Assembly (NCBI RefSeq): GCF_963169125.1
Contig: NC_084801.1
Location: forward strand, 73,473,696 to 73,537,695
Origin: Humulus lupulus
Lineage: Eukaryota; Streptophyta; Magnoliopsida; Rosales; Cannabaceae
Length of the DNA: 64,000 nt
Direction: 5' to 3'
Part shown: positions 1-11,100 of the stretch, piece after piece
Layout of the letters: every line of letters starts with the position of its first letter
Numbering within the stretch: the stretch's first letter is position 1
Notes under the pieces: generated by a model
Seen by the model: only the letters and a program-made list of their open reading frames with translations
Databases searched by the model: none
Told to the model about the DNA's origin: nothing
Program-made: the position numbers and the translations under genes

Positions 1-780
1 AGATAAGAACTGTAGAAGTGCCGAAATGTAACTAAACAAACAGTGTTTTTACGTGGTTCAGGCGTTAACAAGCCCTAGTCCACGAGTCGATGTTATTATA
101 CTTGGAAAAGATTACAGTAAGATGGCTGGTGTACAAGAACTTCACAAACTCACAGTGTTTCTCTCGGGTTCTCTTGAAGAAGATGAAGCTAGAGAGATTT
201 TTGTAGAGTTCTTGCTATGTGATCTGTTGGTTCTCTCCCTTATTGTAAAATGAGGGGGTCTTTATAGCTAGGGTTTTGGATTAGGGTTTTTCTCTACGTC
301 CATGAGTCTTAATTACACCAGCCATAAATAGGGGATACAATTACTGTAGTAGCATGGCTACAAGACTCTATGTGGGTATATTTACGTGAAAGTATGGGGA
401 ATACACAAAGCCAGCCGTCTTTTCCAAGTTGTCAGCGGAACAGTAGGCGAAAAGGTACCCTTAGGCGTGCTGGGATGTGTGCGACTTTGACCTGTCGGGC
501 GTGTCAGGCGGGATCCTGTCTCAGGTGGATATCATTCCAAATATGCCTCCTCCATGACTCGACCGCTTGGTTTTGTTCCGTGCGAGGCACGGAACTGTTT
601 CCGCGAAGACCACTTGAAGAGCTTCTCCTGGAAGGGGCTTCCCCGAAGGATACCCCTTCGGGAGTCCGGGAGAGTTAACGAGTTTCCGTGTCATGTTTGC
701 TTGAAAGAGTAATCCGGACACTAAACGGGAGAGGCGAAGCCTTTCTGTCCATCCGCGAGCTCTGGTCACCTACCGTGAAA
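1..780 (-). mobile_element. Probable LTR fragment, reverse orientation
   Basis: The first 250 bases resemble the inner part of the A2 LTR (21400-21560): both carry a 'tttacRtggttc' stretch, then 'cctagtcca(c/t)gagtc', then TATA-like and 'ttatag' motifs read on the minus strand. This suggests the window opens inside a reversed Tat-type LTR whose left end is outside. I could not fix its right end; a CCTTGGGGAAGCA string on the minus strand near 800 may be a polypurine tract. No convincing coding region lies in it; the short ORFs look random. Confidence 0.4.
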
Positions 781-1199
781 GACATTGGTAATTCTGCTTC
801 CCCAAGGATATCAATCTAAACGCTATCCGGAAATCTGGATAACAATAACTTATCATCTTTTTGTAATACCTTTTTCCAATTAATAAAGGTTTTGTTTCCT
901 ATCAAAAAAACAAAAATCATCTAAAAAATTTCAAAATACTTAGCTTTTTGTCTTTAAATACATATATAACATCAATACATACATCATCAAACTTCATTCA
1001 TCCTGCGACAGATTAAAGCAAGTTATAATTTATATATATATATATAAAACACCATAAAGAACTTGTAGCATACAAGAGATTGTTAGAAATGTCACAAGAA
1101 AATATACAAAGTCAAATTTCTTAATCATTAATCCCCAAAGCCAGTTCAAATAAATCCGCAAAAATCTTTACTAAACCAAAATTATAGAAACGCACATAC
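781..1199. other. AT-rich non-coding stretch with gene-end-like poly(A) run
   Basis: Strongly AT-rich, with a (TA)n run at 1031-1046. An AATAAA signal near 882 is followed about 20 bases on by an A-rich run (905-917), which looks like a polyadenylated 3' end on the + strand. From about 1140 to 1199 it reads as intron sequence of the VPS13 fragment on the minus strand. No coding region seen. Confidence 0.35.
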
Positions 1200-1763
1200 C
1201 TTAAGTTTCACAGAGCCAAGAAATCCAGCCTTAACCTTCACAGGCTATTTCAATGCATTTAGTGCCTCTGGTTTCAACTGCATATTAGTTAGCTCCACAT
1301 CTCCTGCAATATAGATTTAGGAGTAAACCATCAACCAGAAATGAAGCATTTACACTTTACTCTCCCTACTAAGTTAACTACAATCCAATCAACCATAAAA
1401 TCTGATAAGTGTAGAATTTGAAGCAATAAGACAAAATGAAACCAAAAACTAAATCCATGAACTAATAAATTTTCCAAAATTCAAATGTCAATAAACTCAT
1501 TCACTCCCTCTCTTTGAATTAATCACATAAAATTCATTTGTTCTGAAGACATTTCAATAATGATTTAAAAAAACTCCAATTATCCTCACTACACAACCAA
1601 AACAAAAAAAAATTGATTTCAAAGTCTAAAATCCAGAAAAATAAGAGTAATTATAAGAAAACGAACCTTGCCAAACACTGATCTTGAGCGCTTCCTTGTT
1701 GAGTCCCCTGACGTAGTTGCCAAGGTACCTCTGCAAGAGGTAAGCCACCTGATCCTCCAACAT
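1200..1763 (-). pseudogene. VPS13: VPS13 fragment: first two coding exons
   Basis: Exon 1 (1763-1667) starts with ATG and encodes MLEDQVAYLLQRYLGNYV followed by RGLNKEALKISVWQ. Exon 2 (1303-1200) continues GDVELTNMQLKPEALNALK, a stop, then PVKVKAGFLGSVKLK. This is the N-terminus of plant VPS13, the bridge-like lipid-transfer protein at membrane contact sites, recognised from memory of the family. The junction is in frame (CAA G|GA), with GTTCGT and a CAG acceptor at the first intron and a GTATGT donor after exon 2. One nonsense codon (TAG, 1247-1245) stands where a leucine is usual. VPS13 proteins run to thousands of residues; only about 67 codons are here and no third exon follows, so this is a truncated, probably transposon-captured copy. 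Bases 1764-1860 look like its 5' leader. Confidence 0.88.
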
Positions 1764-2524
1764 CGTTCTTTCTTCAAAGGATCACCAACTCATTCCCCGT
1801 CAATTTATCCCAAAAATTCCGATTTCAATTTGAGAGAGAAAAGAAAGAAGAAGAAGAAAACATGATATTTTTCACAGATTTTAGGCCACGTCTATTATTC
1901 AGTTCCAGAAGACGCTACTAGTTAACTCCTTTCTTACTTTCCCTTTTCATGTGGACAACCTTAGATATTTCCAACGAGGGAATGTGAGGTAGAAAGTCAT
2001 TCCCCACAAACAAACACATCAAAACAAAATCAGCAATTAGGCGCTCCAAATCTCCTTTAACATCTGGGATTCCCATAGCATATGCTAAATACTCCCTAAG
2101 GATCCAAATATGGAGAAAGTGTACAGATGATGGAAATATATATTAGAAATAATACGAAATTCTTATGGCCAAAACACACAAATCTAAGCATGTAAACCCA
2201 AACATGAAGTATCAGATTACAAGAATGCTTTAGACTAACACTAGAAGTTTCAAAGTGGTAATCAAATTATCTAAAAAAAATTAAGATGAGAAATTTGGGA
2301 GTATCAAATTAGAAATATTGGCAGGGGGTAGAAAATTTACCTGAAATCTCTGGTTCAAGATATAGTCATTTAGATTCTCTTTTGAAAAGCCCTTCACGTT
2401 TTTCCCATTCCTCTCCAAGTCCCTACTTTAAAAAAGTTTAAAGCAAATAGATAATGATTTTTAGCTTGCCCATATTCGAACTTTGAGCACATTATATAAC
2501 TGGCACTGGGTTTTTGAAGCTTAC
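1764..2524. other. AT-rich spacer between captured gene pieces
   Basis: The left end resembles a purine-rich 5' leader of the VPS13 fragment. The rest is AT-rich, probably intron or transposon filler. I see no coding exon I can support. Confidence 0.3.
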
Positions 2525-3070
2525 TGGTGCAAACAAGACTCCTCTGACTAGCTTTCCATTAACAGTTGCAGTCATTAAATAACCCGAGTCCAATGCTCCA
2601 TCAATTTTCCCTCGGTCCTCCGCACCAATCTATGGACAAAGGGAGTATATCAGAAGCAGAACTACTCCAAAAGAATAAGTTAGAAGTAGACACAAGAAAA
2701 TATATAACATAGCTATGAGAGCACAAGAACACTAAATGCCTAGTGAAATTTACCAGGCTCTGATTTGACCCTGCATCCAAGAGCTTCTGTTCTATAGTTG
2801 AGAAGTGCGTGTTATTTCTACCCATGTGACCATTTTTCTGGGATTGACATTCCCCCAAAAGGTGATCTTTTGGAATCCTTTGGATAGCGTTAATCAACTT
2901 TTTCTATCTACTTGAAGCATTACGAGATTTACCATTGCTTGGAGTCTCATTTAGTTGCTTGAACAAATGAAATCCTTGAGAACCAGTAACTAAATCAGCG
3001 ACTCTTTGAGTTGTGGTCTGTTCTTGATCAGAGAGTGATGGAGAGGAACTATGAGAAAGTGAAAGAAAGT
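2525..3070 (-). pseudogene. Captured gene fragment, unidentified (two exons)
   Basis: On the minus strand, one exon ends at 2754 (donor GTAAAT) with ...EQKLLDAGSNQSL. After an intron with a 'ccatag' acceptor, a 35-codon exon (2629-2525, donor GTAAGC) encodes IGAEDRGKIDGALDSGYL then MTATVNGKLVRGVLFAP. Both exons are phase 0 and join in frame. The second resembles in spacing the IDGxFDSGYLVTVxxGxxxLxGVLY motif I recall near the end of plant ARID/HMG-box proteins, but that is weak. The upstream exon has a serine-rich stretch and at least one stop. Bases 3071-3370, purine-rich with GAGA runs, may be its leader. Confidence 0.45.
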
Positions 3071-3482
3071 GCTCCTCTTGCTCTGATTCGACATCCCATA
3101 ATTTTGCGGTTCACTCTCTTCGATCACAACTTGGGGAAGAAAGAGCCTGCAATTCCAGTGGAGAGAGTGCTCCTCTGCCGTGGTGTGCTCACACAGCTTG
3201 TGCGATGGAGAGGGTAGAAAGAACGCTGAGACTCTAGGAGATAAAGAGAGTGAGAGAAAGAACGCTGGGAGAAAGAGAGAGCTAAGAGAAAGAACGCATC
3301 ATTAGGGATTGGGTTTTGAGATAATAGGGCTAGGCTGAAACCGTGGGTTTCCCTCCATTTTAACATAACCCATAATTTTTTTTTTTGTTTCCCTCCCTTT
3401 TAAGTTTACCGCTTTACCTATTATAATACTTTTCCAATTAGCTTATAGTTATGTGTTATAGAAAATGGTATTTGGTGTAGTG

Positions 3483-4494
3483 ATGGCTGCTTATCTAAAC
3501 AAGGTGAAGGACTTACTAGCATAGTTCGAGAAGTATACTCTCCAACAAGTACCTCGCGACAAAAACTCAAACGCTGATGCCTTAGCCAAGTTAGCAAGCA
3601 CCAAAGATGTCGACACTTTCAGCATTGTACAAGTCGAATGTTTATCAACACCAAGAATTCAAGCGAAAGGATCCTCCCTAGTAATACAAGTGTACAACAC
3701 ATGGATGAATCCCATCATACAATATCTCGAAAAAGGATTGTTACCAGCAGATAGGATTAAGGCGAGGACGCTTCAGAGGCAATTAGCTCAGTTTATCCTA
3801 TTAAATGGAATCTTATATACACGGGAATACTCAATGGCTTTATTATGGTGTATCTCCAAGGAAAAGGATAAGGAATTGATGCAAGAAGAACATGAAGGAT
3901 TCTGGGGAGATCATGCTAGGGGTAAAAGTTTGTCACAGAAGCTTCTCTGACAAGGGTATTTCTAGCCTACAATGATCGAAGATTCCATTGAATTCGTTAA
4001 GAAGTTTGATAAATGCCAACTATTCTCCAAGATACCTCGAGCAGCATTAAATGAGCTTAAACGGATGCAAAGCCCATGTCCATTCGCAGTTTGGGGAATT
4101 GACCTGATCAGATCTTTGCCCATAGGGAAAGGGAATGTCAAGTATTCAGTAGTTCCTGTCGACTACTTTACTAAGTGGGCAGAAGCTGAACCACTTGTAG
4201 CAATCACGACCAAAAAAGTATTAGATTTCGTTGTCAAAAACATTGTATGCCGATATGGTTTGCAGAACAAGATTGTATCAGATAATGGAACACAATTTGA
4301 CAACGACCTTTTCACCGATTTCTGCGAGCAGCATGGTATCACGAAGATCTTTTCGTCAGTCGCCTACCCACAAGCCAACGGACAGGTTGAAGCTATGATC
4401 AAAACTCTGAAGGAAACATTGAACAAAAGGCTCGAAGAAGCAAAGGGAGCGTGGCCAAAAAAATTTCCAGAAGTACTCTGGTCGTATAGGACAT
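3483..4494 (+). pseudogene. B1 pol remnant: end of RNase H and integrase core
   Basis: Matches B2 residue by residue from the end of the second RNase H (about B2 36060) through the integrase. Visible are the QQVPRDKNSNADALAKLA end of the RNase H (3540-3597), a degraded HHCC zinc-binding region (3880-4020, with stops near 3950 and 3963), then GIDLIRSLP, VSDNGTQFDND and NGQVEAM carrying the D, D and E of the integrase core. The most intact open stretch is 3972-4494. Coding stops where solo LTR F is inserted and resumes at 5988. The 5' part of B1 is left of the CACTA element and outside the window. Not functional. Confidence 0.85.
4490..4494. repeat. Target-site duplication of solo LTR F (gacat)
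   Basis: GACAT before the LTR at 4490-4494 is repeated after it at 5988-5992. Removing 4495-5992 restores the B1 integrase reading 'gtcgtatag-acatctca' seen in B2 near 37060. Confidence 0.9.
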
Positions 4495-5987
4495 TGATAA
4501 CTCTAGGATTTAGAGTTATTTTCACATCTTTAAACTTTATTTTTGAACCAAACAAAAGAGTAATGAGTTTTTATTTCTTGTAATTGTGTTCAATTTAGTG
4601 TGTCTGTGTAGCTAGGGACCTTGTGTTTGCATTGTCATATTTTTCAGTGTTTTTATGTAAATTTCTGTGTTGTATTAATCAGGAAAGGAAACTTGCAAAA
4701 TTTGTGAAAGGGAACTATGGAATCAAAAAGGGAGCAACGAATTCTGAAAGGGGCTTGATGCTGCTTCAATGCTGTAGCATCACCGTAGCATCGGGCAGAG
4801 CCAGGAAGGAAACGTGACAACTGCGAGCTGGACTTAATGAGGCATAAGTGGCACTGAGGTGGCGAGAGTATTGTACAATTAAGTCAGCTAGGTGATGTGG
4901 CACGTGGAGAACAAGGTGGGAATTGACTTGCTAATTAGGGTAAACCAAGTACCCTAAAAAGAAAAGTACCAGCCGAAAAAGAAGCAGCCCCCATTAGGAG
5001 AAACAGCTGATTTTCTGAGACCATTTTTGGAGAGAAAACAGAAGAAAAGAAAACAGAGAGAGTACAGAGGAGGAAGAGGACCACGAGCTGACAACTAGGG
5101 GGATTGAGCACAACAATTCCTTCTAACTTCTTCTTCTCCCTTCTTCATTTTGTATTGTATTTTCTCTCTATCTAATTTGTGAACAAACTCCATGGATTTG
5201 CTAAAGGCTACTGGTTTTGTATTTCTATTATTAAACATGAACTAAGCTTTTGAGGATTTGGGTGGTTATGAACCCTTTGTATGGATCAATATTTTGAATG
5301 CATGGTGAAGTTGTTTATGTCATAGTTCAATTGAATGTGCTGTAATGTTAATTGAATGTTAATTACTGGCCATATTTAGCATTTATTAAGTTAGATCTAA
5401 CTTGGAAAAGGGAAGTCTAGCTGAACCCATTCAATTGATGCAAGAAACTTACCTAGTTTTAGGTGATTTTTAGTAGTGGAATAGGACTATTTTGCTGCCT
5501 TGCATAACCTAAAGATTTGGTGCTTGATGGATTGTTTATTGTCTGTTTTTAATACAGGAATGTATTGAGGGAGGTTATAAACAATAGATAGTAAGTTTTG
5601 GGAAAAACTCACTGGGTTTTACGAATTCTGTTAACTGTGACATAAATTGCTGACCCATTGCTGAGGCATTGCTGTAGCAACTGGAACGAACAGAGGGGAA
5701 TTAACCACCCAGATCTATTTTCTCATATTTGAAATTTGCACAGAATTACTTCATTTGGTCTCTGATCTTTAGCTTAATTAAATTTGCTTATTTACAATTA
5801 ATTCCAGAATTAATTACACAACCTTTCTCTTGATTTGGTTACTGTATTATAAACTGTTTTTGGTTGATTTTACTTTATTTTAGTTGAAAAGTCCCTGTGG
5901 AGACGAACTTTGATACTTTATCACTGTATTACTTGTTTGTGACTGTGTATACTTGCGCATATTTTATTTGTTAGAAAATTCACAACA
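4495..5987 (+). mobile_element. Solo LTR F, probably Athila/Tat/Ogre-like Ty3 element
   Basis: A 1493-bp insert starting TGATAACTC and ending CACAACA, with perfect 5-bp duplications and no internal domain, which is the product expected from LTR-LTR recombination. Its last 110 bases contain GTCCCTGTGGAGACGAAC and ACTTGCGCATATTTT, a signature I associate with the 3' end of Athila/Tat/Ogre LTRs. Orientation + is inferred from that. It differs from the A and B families here. No coding region inside; the ORF at 4623-4817 looks accidental. Confidence 0.85.
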
Positions 5988-6041
5988 GACATCTCATCGA
6001 ACAACAACATGCCATACACCATTTTCCTGTGGGTATGAAGC
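5988..6041 (+). pseudogene. B1 integrase sliver between F and A1
   Basis: Fifty-four bases that continue B1 integrase (SHRTTTCHTPFSCGYEA) between two insertions and match B2 at about 37068-37121. The last five bases, GAAGC (6037-6041), are the A1 target site and recur at 17583-17587. Confidence 0.9.
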
Positions 6042-6818
6042 TGTACGCCCTGGATTTCCCACGGGCTGTTTAGCAGGACGATCCTCGGACTAAACATGAT
6101 TTAGCCCGAGGCTCCCACAGGCCAGAGGCTTTATCTTCAGGACGGGCCCTTTCTAGCTCGAGGGGATGGAGTTTCCTGCTCCCTCTTGTTGTTCCAGGAG
6201 CTGGGAACAACATCCGACGACCACTGACGGATCAGCTCGGGTTATGGATTGCTCCGGTAGCGAGCTTCTCAGGAAGCTCTGACCCTATGGGAAGTCAACA
6301 CGCAAGATAAACGTGCATAATCCTGCCATCACGTGTCCGATATCCCCCTGACTTCTCGGACACGCCGCAGGAACGTGCGTATTCAGACACCCACGGATGG
6401 GTTGGGCCGTGCGGCCCATTATCTCCTTCCATACTGATTAGACCACACTTGTGTGTCAGGTTTAGGAAGTAATCATGAATATCACAGACTTGATATGACA
6501 AATGGTAAGGTCACGGGATGACCTCCCTACCAATTTCCAGGTGCCTTCTCCTATAAATATGGAGACCCTGGGAATTGATAGGGGTTGGAAAAAATAGTCT
6601 TGTAAGAACTATATATTTTGTAAACCAATTACCCAGAAAAGATCAATAATATTGACTAGTGGAGTAGAAGGATTTTAACCTTCGAACCACTTAAAAACGT
6701 GTTTAGGGTCACCTAGTTCTTCTCACAAAGATTTCATATCTGCGGCGGTTCTACTTTCAAGTACTAATCTCTTTCTCTTCTTCTCCTAATTACCTGTTGC
6801 CGAAGAACCGCGTCAACA
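6042..6818 (+). repeat. A1 5' LTR
   Basis: Starts TGTACGCCCTGG and ends GCGTCAACA. A TATA box (CTATAAATAT, 6551-6560) gives the likely Pol II promoter, with transcription starting about 30 bases later. The segment 6295-6501 reads open on the minus strand in both LTRs but has no recognised product. Confidence 0.95.
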
Positions 6819-6821
6819 GTT

Positions 6822-6839
6822 TGGTGCTTTCACTGAGAG
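6822..6839 (+). promoter_or_regulatory. A1 primer-binding site, tRNA-Thr-like
   Basis: TGGTGCTTTCACTGAGAG begins four bases after the LTR. B2 carries TGGTGCTTTCATTGAGAG at the same place. From memory this is complementary to the 3' end plus CCA of a plant tRNA-Thr (…CTCAATGAAAGCA-CCA); A1 has one mismatch to that. It would prime minus-strand DNA synthesis. Confidence 0.7.
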
Positions 6840-6873
6840 CAAGTCCAATTAGTACTACCACAAACATACAACT

Positions 6874-7479
6874 ATGGTTACCACTCGATCCAAACATGGC
6901 AACGAGACAGAACAGCATGATGGGCAGGAGGCCCACCATGTTGCCCTCCCCGAGGAGCAAGTTCCTGAAGTCCAGCAAAGGCCAGGAAAGCAGCCGGCCG
7001 GCCAAGACGACACTGGTAGTTCGACGCCCCAGCCGCCTAATCCGAATCCAGGTTATTATACTGCGGTGGAGATGGAGAATGCTCAACTGAGGAGCCAGCT
7101 AGCAGCAGCTGGTCAGCAAATCCAGGATATTCTGAGTCGACTACCCCCTCTCACAACAAATGGTAACGTTGGAGAGAGGCAAGGCGAGGCTCCTAAGTCT
7201 CGCCGGAGTAATCGATCCAGGCATAGCCGTTCGGGTAGACTCCCTGCAGCCAACTCCACCCCTTCATCACGCCATCAAGAGGCGAACTTCAGGGAAATGC
7301 CTCAGACCGAACCGCAGCAGTACAGCCGTTCAGTTAGGACATCAACCCCTAGCTCTCAGCCTTCCTCGAGGACACCCAGAAGAGATAGGGGAAATTCCCA
7401 AAGGAGGGCCAGAGCTTCGTTGCTTGATCTTTCCTTCCACCCTAACTGGACCTGCCAGGAAGTGGTTCAAACAAAGTAA
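6874..7479 (+). pseudogene. gag: A1 gag, N-terminal part
   Basis: Open from ATG 6874, beginning MVTTRSKHGNETEQHDGQ. It is a hydrophilic, low-complexity region rich in Q, S, R and P with a short helical stretch (EMENAQLRSQLAAAGQQI), typical of the variable N-terminus of Tat Gag. It runs out of frame near 7405, where the capsid part begins in the +1 frame. Compared with B2, the segment holding the conserved FKIPTLPNFDGYGDP region, roughly 50-80 codons, is missing at the switch, so I infer an internal deletion. The last residues before the stop at 7479 are out-of-frame reading. Confidence 0.75.
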
Positions 7480-8197
7480 AAGGCAGTCAATCAGCTCCTG
7501 GAAGACCTTTTCAGCTGACTTCAAGAGGGCATTCCGCGCCTCTCAGGCCGCCAGGGTCCAGGCCGACTCCCTAGCTAACGTGAGACAGCAACCTGGAGAA
7601 ACGCTAAAAGCCTACTTGAGCAGATTTGCAAATGTCGCTGCTCGAGCCAGAGACGCCGACGACAGCTCCAAACTCATGGCTATGAGGACCGGGATCCTAG
7701 TAGGCGGAGATCTGTGGAAGGATAGTCAAAGGAGGGGGGTCAGCTCAGTTAGTGAATTCCTTAACAGAGCCCAAGAATGGATAAACTTGGAGGAAGCTGA
7801 AGCTTCAGCCGCAGGGACCAGCCAGGTCCTCGAGAAGCCCGCTGGGGCGGGAACAGAGATCGTAGTAGCGACTCCCGACGTCACGCAGAGCAACCAGCCC
7901 GGTGGCGGCAAAAGAAAAGGAAATGGTGAAAACGTCCAGCACGGTCAAAAGAAGAATAAGTACGTGGATAAATTCAAGCCCGTGTTCACAGCGTATACCG
8001 AGCTCACCCAAACCAGAGAGAATATTTTCCTGGCCAACGCTACGTGAGTCCCCTGGAAAAGAACGGAGCCAATAAAGCACCCTAAGGGAAAGAGAGACGC
8101 TTCCAAATTCTGCCGTTTTCATAACGACGTCGGGCATAATACCGACGACTGCAGGCACCTCAAAGATGAAATCGAGACTCTCATCCGAGCAGGTCCG
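7405..8197 (+). pseudogene. gag: A1 gag, capsid and nucleocapsid part
   Basis: From about 7405 the +1 frame reads the retrotransposon Gag domain: RCLIFPSTLTGPARKWF, then RQQPGETLKAYLSRFANV, aligning with B2 RCRIFPATLSEAAQEWFF and IRQQDGESVKDYVQRF. A TGA at 8045-8047 interrupts it at a residue between ANAT and VPW that is sense in B2. The frame then continues through a zinc-knuckle-like C-x2-H-x4-H-x4-C (FCRFHNDVGHNTDDC, about 8113) straight into pol with no frameshift. So Gag and Pol form one reading frame in this family, broken here by one stop. Confidence 0.85.
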
Positions 8198-11100
8198 TTG
8201 GCGCAATACTCGCGGAACAGGGTCCCCACAGGTCGACCCGCTCCGGAGATCCCAGCCAGTCAACCTGGACCTCGAGTAGAACAGGACGTCCCTCCCCCCG
8301 TGGTCGAGGGAGAGATTTCCACCATCTCTGGAGGGCCACACATGGCTGGCACGAGCAGAGGCGCCCAGAAGAGGTACATAAATGAGTTGAAGGCCCACAA
8401 TGGAGGGGAGTTCGTCCCGGAACAGCGTCAATCAAAACAACAAAGATTAGAGAAACAACCAGTCACTTTCACGGAGGAGGACGCGGGCCATGTCCAATTC
8501 CCTCATAACGATCCCTTGGTCGTAGCAGTCCAGCTCGCCAACCGGAGAGTAAGGAGGGTGTTAGTGGACAATGGGAGCTCGGTGAATCTCCTATTCCGTT
8601 CAACCTTAGAAAAAATGGGTCTGACCGTCTCCGAGCTAAAGGAAACCTCGATGATGCTATATGGTTTTTCAGGCGAAGGGTCAGCAGCGATAGGAACGAT
8701 CGAGCTGGTGATCACCCTAGGCGACGAGTCCCGAACAGTGTCCAAACTGCTCGAATTCGTAGTCATTGACTGCTCCGCTGCCTACAATGCAATTTTGGGC
8801 CGACCAACACTCATTGCTTTCGAAGCCATCACATCCGTCCGGCACCTCGCCATGAAGTTCCCTACTTCGACAGGGGTCTGCACTATCAAGGGCGATCAGC
8901 TCGCTGCCAGGGAATGCTACAGCATTTCCATGAAGGGAAAATCTAAACCCGGGCAGGTGGCGATGGCCATTCAGGATGAAGAGGAATCGCAGGGACCCAA
9001 GGCGGCCCCTGAGATTGAAAAACCTCGGGTTTCCGAAGACGAAAATCTCGCCTTAAGCGAGGACATTGACCCCCGAGTAGGCGAGGACAGGTCTGAGCTC
9101 CAAGCTATTGAAGATCTCGAGGAGGTAGGCATCGATGAACAAAATTCTTCACGGACGGTGAAGCTCGGAAAGAACCTCTGCGATAGAAGAAAGGCGGATC
9201 TGACCGCGTTTCTGAAAAAGAACCTAGACGTATTCGCATGGTCGCACGAGGACATGATAGGGATCAGTCCGAGCGTAATCATGCACACGCTCCACCTAGA
9301 CAAAAGCGTCCCTGCAAAGTCTCAAAAGCAGAGGCGTTTAGGGACAACCCGAGCCGAGGCCCTTGAAGAAGAAGTGGCCCGGCTCAAAAAATGTGGCTTT
9401 ATCCGCGAAGCCAGATTTCCCATTTGGGTTGCCAATCCCGTGTTAGTTCCAAAGCCCAATGGCAAGTGGCGGACCTGTATTGATTTTTCTGACCTGAATA
9501 AAGCCTGCCCGAAGGATTGCTTTCCGTTGCCGAGGATCGATCAATTGGTGGATGCCACGGCGGGGCACGAGCTCATGTCCTTCATGGACGCGTACTCGGG
9601 CTACAATCAGATCGCGATGAATCCAGCAGACCAGGATCATACCAGCTTTATGACCCCGACTAATGTCTATTGTTATAAGGTCATGCCGTTCGGTCTTAAG
9701 AATGCCGGGGCAACCTACCAAAGGCTGGTAAATAGAATGTTCGCGGATCAGATCGGGAAGAACATGGAAGTGTACGTCGATGATATGCTTGTCAAGTCAA
9801 AGACTGCCACCAACCACGTTGCCGACCTGGAAGAATGTTTTAACATACTGCGAGAATATGGCATGAGGCTCAATCCTCAGAAATGCACTTTCGGTGTCGC
9901 ATCGGGGAAGTTCTTGGGTTTCATAGTCAATACCCGAGGAATCGAGGCAAATCCCGACAAGATCAGGTCAGTGCTCGAGCTTCCATCCCCCAGGTCGCGG
10001 AAAGATGTCCAAGGCCTCACAGGAAGGGTGGCGGCACTGAACCGGTTCATTTCCAAATCGACCGACAAGTGCCTGCCTTTCTACAACCTGCTCCGCGGAA
10101 ACAAGAAGTTCGAATGGACAGTAGGGTGCGAGGGCGCATTCCTCGACCTAAAAACGCACCTAGCTGAGCCACCTGTGCTATCGAAGCCCAGGGTAGGAGA
10201 ACCTCTTTTCCTCTACATGGCCGTGACTGAGGACGCAGCTAGTGCCGTTCTGGTGCGAGAAGAGGACCAGGCTCAGAAACCGGTTTATTACATCAGTAAG
10301 AGACTCCTCGGAGCTGAGTCAAGGTACCCGTTGATGGAAAAGCTGGCGTTCTGCCTAATCACGGCCTCGCGAAAACTCAGGCCATACTTCCAGTCCCACT
10401 CTGTACATGTCATGACCGATCAGCCTCTAAGGCAGGTTTTGCAAAAGCCTGAAGCCTCGGGACGCTTGCTAAAGTGGGCGGTCGAACTCAGTCAGTTCGA
10501 GATTTTCTATACTCCCCGAACTACCATAAAAAGTCAAGCCTTGGCCGACTTCGTGGCAGAATGCGCGGGATTCCGTGAGATCCCATCGGAAGATTCACAG
10601 CAGCTCACATCCGCAGGCTCATCGTGGAGGATCTTCGTTGATGGCTCATCTAACGAGAACGGCTCCGGGGCCGGAATCATTCTGATATCCCCAGAAGGAC
10701 ATAGATTCCATTCGGCGCTGAGGTTCGGGTTCAAGGCGTCCAACAATGAGGCAGAGTACGAGGCCTTGTTAGCCAGACTTAGGATAGCTAGCGAGCTAAA
10801 GGCAAGCTCTGTCCAATGCTTCAGCGACTCCCAGCTCGTGGTGAATCAGGTCTTAGGCCAGTATCAGGCGCGGGGTCCCAAGATGGCCTCTTATTTGGCT
10901 AAGGTAAAATCCGAATTGTCTACGTTTGGGCAAGGGTCGATCGAGCAGATACCTCGGGAGCAGAACGCCAATGCAGATGCTCTTGCCAAGCTCGCCACCT
11001 CGGGGGAGGCAGAAACCCTGGGGTTGGTGCCAGTTGAGTTCTTGGACAAACCAAGCATAGACGGAGATCGAGCGGATATTGAGATGATTGACATCAGGCC

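Larger units (their letters stand above)
900..3482. mobile_element. CACTA-type DNA transposon, right part, with captured gene pieces
   Basis: The right edge at 3482 reads, on the minus strand, CACTACACCAAATACC, the form of a CACTA (En/Spm) terminal inverted repeat. It abuts the B1 coding sequence at ATGGCTGC (3483), where B2 shows uninterrupted coding sequence (near 36060), so this is an insertion boundary. CACTA elements make 3-bp duplications; the left copy would be outside the window or destroyed. I found no transposase and no convincing left terminus; a CACTACAC at 1589 does not look like one. The inside carries pieces of at least two host genes, both on the minus strand, a known habit of CACTA elements. 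The left limit given is arbitrary. Confidence 0.5.

Noticed and set aside
1589..1605. CACTACACAACC as the left end of the CACTA element
   Set aside because: It lies inside the VPS13 intron, does not match the right terminus beyond CACTACA, and has no matching duplication.
6295..6501. 68-codon ORF on the minus strand in both A1 LTRs (also 17059-17265)
   Set aside because: Identical only because the LTRs are identical; no recognisable domain.
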